Shown one piece after another: positions 58,301-64,000 of a stretch of 64,000 nucleotides of DNA. Position numbers and translations under genes: made by a program. Under the pieces are notes generated by a model, which was given only the letters and a program-made list of their open reading frames with translations, did not search any database and was not told the origin of the DNA. The DNA is from Ectobius pallidus (lineage: Eukaryota; Arthropoda; Insecta; Blattodea; Ectobiidae). The first letter of the stretch is position 1, and each line of letters opens with the position of its first letter. The stretch is from NCBI GenBank assembly GCA_964059195.1, contig CAXKWD010000007.1, positions 152,541,269-152,605,268 of the forward strand, given 5' to 3'.

Positions 58301-61300
58301 ATTCTGGGTGCATTTTTCGAAATTTTCAAAGGGGTTAGCCTTCTACGAATTCTGGGTGCATTTTTCGAAATTTTCAAAGGGGTTAGCCTTCTACGAATTC
58401 TGGGTGCATTTTTCGAAATTTTCAAAGGGGTTAGCCTACTACGAATTCTGGGTGTCTTTTTCGAAATTTTCAAAGGGATTAGCCTTCTACGAATTCTGGG
58501 TGCATTTTTCGAAATTTTCAAAGGGGTTAGCCTTCTAGGAATTCTGGGTGCATTTTTCGAAATTTTCAAAGGGGTTAGCCTTCTACGAATTCTGGGTGCA
58601 TTTTTCGAAATTTTCAAAGGGGTTAGCCTTCTACGAATTCTGGGTGCATTTTTCGAAATTTTCAAAGGGGTTAGCCTTCTACGAATTCTGGGTGCATTTT
58701 TCGAAATTTTCAAAGGGGTTAGCCTTCTACGAATTCTGGGTGCATTTTTCGAAATTTTCAAAGGGGTTAGTCTTTTACGAATTCTGGGTGCATTTTTCGA
58801 AATTTTCAAAGGGGTTAGCCTTCTAGGAATTCTGGGTGCATTTTTCGAAATTTTCAAAGGGGTTAGCCTTCTACGAATTCTGGGTGCATTTTTCGAAATT
58901 TTCAAAGGGGTTAGCCTTCTACGAATTCTGGGTGCATTTTTCGAAATTTTCAAAGGGGTGGGGCCTACTACGAATTCTGGGTGTCTTTTTCGAAATTTTC
59001 AAAGGGGTTAGCCTTCTACGAATTCTGGGTGCATTTTTCGAAATTTTCAAAGGGGTTAGCCTTCTAGGAATTCTGGGTGCATTTTTCGAAATTTTCAAAG
59101 GGGTTAGCCTTCTACGAATTCTGGGTGCATTTTTTGAAATTTTCAAAGGGGTTAGCCTTCTACGAATTCTGGGTGAATTTTTCGAAATTTTCAAAGGGGT
59201 TAGCCTTCTAGGAATTCTGGGTGCATTTTTCGAAATTTTCAAAGGGGTTAGCCTTCTACGAATTCTGGGTGCATTTTTCGAAATTTTCAAAGGGGTTAGC
59301 CTACTACGAATTCTGGGTGCATTTTTCGAAATTTTCAAAGGGGTTAGCCTTCTACGAATTCTGGGTGTATTTTCGAAATTTTCAAAGGGGTTAGCCTTCT
59401 ACGAATTCTGGGTGTATTTTCGAAATTTTCAAAGGGGTTAGCCTTCTACGAATTCTGGGTGCATTTTTCGAAATTTTCAAAGGGGTTAGCCTTCTAGGTA
59501 TATTTTTCGAAATTTTCAAAGGGTAGCCTTCTAGGAATTCTGGGTGAATTTTTCGAAATTTTCAAAGGGGTTAGCCATCTAGGAATTCTGGGTGCATTTT
59601 TCGAAATTTTCAAAGGGGTTAGCCTTCTACGAATTCTGGGTGCATTTTTCGAAATTTTCAAAGGGGTTAGCCTTCTACGAATTCTGGGTGCATTTTTCGA
59701 AATTTTCAAAGGGGTATGCCTTCTACGAATTCTGGGTGCATTTTTCGAAATTTTCAAAGGGGTTAGCCTTCTACGAATTCTGGGTGTATTTTTCGAAATT
59801 TTCAAAGGGGTTAGCCTTCTAGGAATTCTGGGTGCATTTTTCGAAATTTTCAAAGGGGTTAGCCTTTTACGAATTCTGGGTGCATTTTTCGAAATTTTCA
59901 AAGGGGTTAGCCTTCTAGGAATTCTGGGTGCATTTTTCGAAATTTTCATTTTTCGAAATTTTCAAAGGGGTTAGCCTTCTAGGAATTCTGGGTGTATTTT
60001 TCCAAATTTTCAAAGGGGTTAGCCTTCTACGAATTCTGGGTGCATTTTTCGAAATTTTCAAAGGGGTTAGCCTTCTAGGAATTCTGGGTGCATTTTTCGA
60101 AATTTTCAAAGGGGTTAGCCTTCTAGGAATTCTGGGTGCATTTTTCGAAATTTTCAAAGGGGTTAGCCTTCTACGAATTCTGGGTGCATTTTTCGAAATT
60201 TTCAAAGGGGTTAGCCTTCTACGAATTCTGGGTGCATTTTTCGAAATTTTCAAAGGGGTTAGCCTTCTACGAATTCTGGGTGCATTTTTCGAAATTTTCA
60301 AAGGGGTTAGCCTTCTAGGAATTCTGGGTGCATTTTTCGAAATTTTCAAAAGGGTTAGCCTTTTACGAATTCTGGGTGCATTTTTCGAAATTTTCATTTT
60401 TCGAAATTTTCAAAGGGGTTAGCCTTCTAGGAATTCTGGGTGCATTTTTCGAAATTTTCAAAGGGGTTAGCCTTCTACGAATTCTGGGTGCATTTTTCGA
60501 AATTTTCAAAGGGGTTAGCCTTCTAGGAATTCTGGGTGCATTTTTCAAAATTTTCAAAGGGGTTAGCCTTCTACGAATTCTTGGTGTATTTTTCGAAATT
60601 TTCAAAGGGGTTAGCCTTCTAGGAATTCTGGGTGTATTTTTCCAAATTTTCAAAGGGGTTAGCCTTTTACGAATTCTGGGTGCATTTTTCGAAATTTTCA
60701 AAGGGGTTAGCCTTCTAGGAATTCTGGGTGCATTTTTCGAAATTTTCAAAGGGGTTAGCCTTCTAGGAATTCTGGGTGCAATTTCGAAATTTTCAAAGGG
60801 GTTAGCCTTCTACGAATTCTGGGTGCATTTTTCGAAATTTTCAAAGGGCCTTCTACGAATTCTGGGTGTATTTTTCGAAATTTTCAAAGGGGTTAGCCTT
60901 CTACGAATTCTGGGTGCATTTTTCGAAATTTTCAAAGGGGTTAGCCTTCTACCAATTCTGGGTGCATTTTTCGAAATTTTCAAAGGGGTTAGCCTTCTAG
61001 GAATTCTGGGTGCATTTTTCGAAATTTTCAAAAGGGTTAGCCTTCTAGGAATTCTGGGTGTATTTTTCCAAATTTTCAAAGGGGTTAGCCTTCTACGAAT
61101 TCTGGGTGTATTTTTCGAAATTTTCAAAGGGGTTAGCCTTCTACAAATTCTGGGTGCATTTTTCGAGATTTTCAAAGGGGTTAGCCTTCTACGAATTCTG
61201 GGTGCATTTTTCGAAATTTTCAAAGGGGTTAGCCTTCTACGAATTCTGGGTGTATTTTTCGAAATTTTCAAAGGGGTTAGCCTTCTACGAATTCTGGGTG

Positions 61301-62886
61301 CATTTTTCGAAATTTTCAAAGGGGTTAGCCTTTTACGAATTCTGGGTGCATTTTTCGAAATTTTCAAAGGGGTTAGCCTTCTACGAATTCTGGGTGCATT
61401 TTTCGAAATTTTCAAAGGGGTTAGCCTTCTACGAATTCTGGGTGCATTTTTCGAAATTTTCAAAGGGGTTAGCCTACTACGAATTCTGGGTGTCTTTTTC
61501 GAAATTTTCAAAGGGGTTAGCCTTCTACGAATTCTGGGTGCATTTTTCGAAATTTTCAAAGGGGTTAGCCTTCTAGGAATTCTGGGTGCATTTTTCGAAA
61601 TTTTCAAAGGGGTTAGCCTTCTACGAATTCTGGGTGTATTTTTGAAATTTTCAAAGGGGTTAGCCTTCTACGAATTCTGGGTGAATTTTTCGAAATTTTC
61701 AAAGGGGTTAGCCTTCTAGGAATTCTGGGTGCATTTTTCGAAATTTTCAAAGGGGTTAGCCTTCTAGGAATTCTGGATGAATTTTTCGATATTTTCAAAG
61801 GGGTTAGCCTTCTACGAATTCTGGGTGCATTTTTCGAAATTTTCAAAGGGGTTAGCCTTCTACGAATTCTGGGTGCATTTTTCGAAATTTTCAAAGGGGT
61901 TAGCCTTCTACGAATTCTGGGTGCATTTTTCGAAATTTTCAAAGGGGTTAGCCTTCTACGAATTCTGGGTGCATTTTTCGAAATTTTCAAAGGGGTTAGC
62001 CTACTACGAATTCTGGGTGTATTTTTCGAAATTTTCAAAGGGGTTAGCCTTCTACGAATTCTGGATGCATTTTTCGAAATTTTCAAAGGGGTTAGCCTTC
62101 TAGGAATTCTGGGTGCATTTTTCGAAATTTTCAAAGGGGTTAGCCTTCTACGAATTCTGGGTGCATTTTTCGAAATTTTCAAAGGGGTTAGCCTTCTACG
62201 AATTCTGGGTGCATTTTTCGAAATTTTCAAAGGGGTTAGCCTTCTACGAATTCTGGGTGTATTTTTCGAAATTTTCAAAGGGGTTAGCCTTCTACGAATT
62301 CTGGGTGGATTTTTCGAAATTTTCAAAGGGGTTAGCCTTTTACGAATTCTGTGTGCATTTTTCGAAATTTTCAAAGGGGTTAGCCTTCTACGAATTCTGG
62401 GTGAATTTTTCGAAATTTTCAAAGGGGTTAGCCTTCTACGAATTCTGGGTGCATTTTTCGAAATTTTCAAAGGGGTTAGCCTTCTACGAAATCTGGGTGC
62501 ATTTTTCGAAATTTTCAAAGGGGTTAGCCTTCTACGAATTCTGGGTGCATTTTTCGAAATTTTCAAAGGGGTTAGCCTTCTACCAATTATGGGTGCATTT
62601 TTCGAAATTTTCAAAGGGGTTAGCCTTCTACGAATTCTGGGTGCATTTGTCGAAATTTTCTAGGAATTCTGGGTGCATTTTTCGAAATTTTCAAAGGGGT
62701 TAGCCTTCTACGAATTCTGGGTGCATTTTTCGAAATTTTCAAAGGGGTTAGCCTTCTAGGAATTCTGGGTGCATTTTTCGAAAATTTCAAAGGGGTTAGC
62801 CTTCTACGAATTCTGGGTGCATTTTTCGAAATTTTCAAAGGGGTTAGCCTTCTAGGAATTCTGGGTGCATTTTTCGAAATTTTCAA
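44400..62886 (+). repeat. Large-scale duplication, offset ~12.27 kb
   Basis: The tract from about 44.4 to 50.7 kb recurs at about 56.7 to 62.9 kb. The offset is 12270 bp until about 62.1 kb, where it drops by exactly one monomer to 12222 bp. One private substitution (AAAGGGATTAGCC at about 58473) distinguishes the copies. Confidence 0.82.
47224..54499 (+). repeat. Higher-order duplication, offset 3835 bp
   Basis: The tract 47224-50664 is repeated at 51059-54499, with the same succession of truncated and variant monomers, including the CATTTGTCGAAATTTTCTAG fusion at 50423 and 54258. Confidence 0.85.
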
Positions 62887-64000
62887 AGGGGTTAGCCTTC
62901 TAGGAATTCTGGGTGCTTTTTCGAAATTTTCAAAGGGGTTAGCCTTCTAGGAATTCTGGGTGCATTTTTCGAAATTTTCAAAAGGGTTAGCCTTCTAGGA
63001 ATTCTGGGTGTATTTTTCAAATTTTCAAAGGGGTTAGCCTTCTAGGAATTCTGGGTGCATTTTTCGAAATTTTCAAAGGGGTTAGCCTTCTACGAATTCT
63101 GGGTCCATTTTTCGAAATTTTCAAAGGGGTTAGCCTTCTAGGAATTCTGGGTGCATTTTTCGAAATTTTCAAAGGGGTTAGCCTTCTACGAATTCTGGGT
63201 GCATTTTTCGAAATTTTCAAAGGGGTTAGCCTTCTACGAATTCTGGGTGCATTTTTCGAAATTTTCAAAGGGGTTAGCCTACTACGAATTCTAGGTGTCT
63301 TTTTCGAAATTTTCAAAGGGGTTAGCCTTCTACGAATTCTGTGTGCATTTTTCGAAATTTTCAAAGGGGTTAGCCTTCTAGGAATTCTGGGTGCATTTTT
63401 CGAAATTTTCAAAGGGGTTAGCCTTCTACGAATTCTGGGTGTATTTTTGAAATTTTCAAAGGGGTTTGCCTTCTACGAATTCTGGGTGAATTTTTCGAAA
63501 TTTTCAAAGGGGTTAGCCTTCTAGGAATTCTGGGTGCATTTTTCGAAATTTTCAAAGGGGTTAGCCTTCTAGGAATTCTGGGTGAATTTTTCGATATTTT
63601 CAAAGGGGTTAGCCTTCTAGGAATTCTGGGTGCATTTTTCGAAATTTTCAAAGGGGTTAGCCTTCTACGAATTCTGGGTGCATTTTTCGAATTTTCAAAG
63701 GGGTTAGCCTTCTACGAATTCTGGGTGCATTTTTCGAAATTTTCAAAGGGGTTAGCCTTCTACGAATTCTGGGTGCATTTTTCGAAATTTTCAAAGGGGT
63801 TAGCCTTCTACGAATTCTGGGTGCATTTTTCGAAATTTTCAAAGGGGTTAGCCTTCTACGAATTCTGGGTGCATTTTTCGAAATTTTCAAAGGGGTTAGT
63901 CTTTTACGAATTCTGGGTGCATTTTTCGAAATTTTCAAAGGGGTTAGCCTTCTAGGAATTCTGGGTGCATTTTTCGAAATTTTCAAAGGGGTTAGCCTTC

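Larger units (their letters stand above)
34378..64000 (+). repeat. 48-bp satellite array (about 617 monomers), continues past window
   Basis: The unit is exactly 48 bp and begins TTAGCCTTCTACGAATTCTG, followed by GGTGCATTTTTCGAAATTTT and CAAAGGGG. Each typical unit has an EcoRI site GAATTC and the palindrome TTTCGAAA. The commonest variant is CTACGAA versus CTAGGAA; others change TGCATTT to TGTATTT or TGAATTT. Truncated or fused units recur, for example ATTTTCATTTTTCG, GGTGGGGCCTACTAC and CTAGGTATATTTTTCG. The first monomer is the most diverged. Three of six frames are stop-free over the unit, which generates long spurious reading frames on both strands. Confidence 0.98.

Noticed and set aside
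34376..63986. Dozens of long open frames (up to 781 codons) in the 48-bp array
   Set aside because: The unit length is divisible by 3 and three frames lack a stop, so frames stay open on both strands at once. Variants fall in all codon positions and frames end wherever a monomer has an indel. There is no sign of selection on protein.
34378..64000. CENP-B box-like motif in the 48-bp unit
   Set aside because: TTTCGAAATTTTCAAAGGGG begins with TTCG, but the A and CGGG positions of the CENP-B box are not matched.
20329..64000. Telomeric repeat
   Set aside because: No (TTAGG)n or (TTAGGG)n run is present. TTAGCC in the 48-bp unit is not a telomere motif in tandem.

Overview
This window looks like eukaryotic nuclear heterochromatin, most likely from an arthropod and probably an insect. 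The grounds are the transposon mix (mariner, several hAT, pogo-like and other TIR elements, a LINE, a Helitron2-like candidate), no intact host gene, AT-rich spacers, and about 44 kb of simple satellite at the right. No bacterial, organellar or viral gene organisation is visible. I cannot name the species.

Left third (1-19.5 kb): a transposon graveyard. It starts with an element made of two ~605-bp inverted arms (1-603 and 1234-1839) around a decayed transposon-type gene. Next come a hAT MITE with a perfect 8-bp target duplication (2945-3619), a fold-back MITE with TA duplications (3912-4551), an internally deleted mariner (4831-5509) and another TA-flanked element (5654-6414). The centrepiece is a nested stack at 8010-13494. 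A hAT with a transposase C-terminus contains a second hAT, which contains a 5'-truncated LINE, which contains a palindromic element built of ~170-bp subterminal repeats, which contains a Helitron2-like insertion. Target duplications support the outer three levels well; the inner two are weaker. After it come two pogo-like MITEs (14545-14866, 14884-15309) and a 3.5-kb TIR element with 4-bp target duplications (15456-18992). That element carries a broken minus-strand transposase-type gene and a nested TA-flanked MITE.

Middle (19.5-34.4 kb): an AT-only tract (19525-20315), then a satellite family built on the octamer GTTACTTT. It has a left 11/22-bp domain (20329-22085), a core of 13-bp and 18-bp modules usually combined as a 31-bp repeat (22086-31968), and a right 11/22-bp domain in the opposite orientation (31969-34377). 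The block is therefore an inverted-repeat satellite domain with an abrupt strand switch at about 31969.

Right (34378-64000): one uninterrupted 48-bp satellite of about 617 monomers that runs off the window. Variant monomers recur at fixed distances (about 1007, 3038, 3835 and 12270 bp), which shows multi-kilobase higher-order duplications. Because 48 is divisible by 3 and three of the six frames lack a stop, the array contains reading frames of up to 781 codons. I regard these as artefacts of periodicity.

No functional gene is supported. The coding traces are all decayed transposon proteins. The most interesting material is structural: the satellite domain architecture, the strand switch, the higher-order structure, and the five-level nest.
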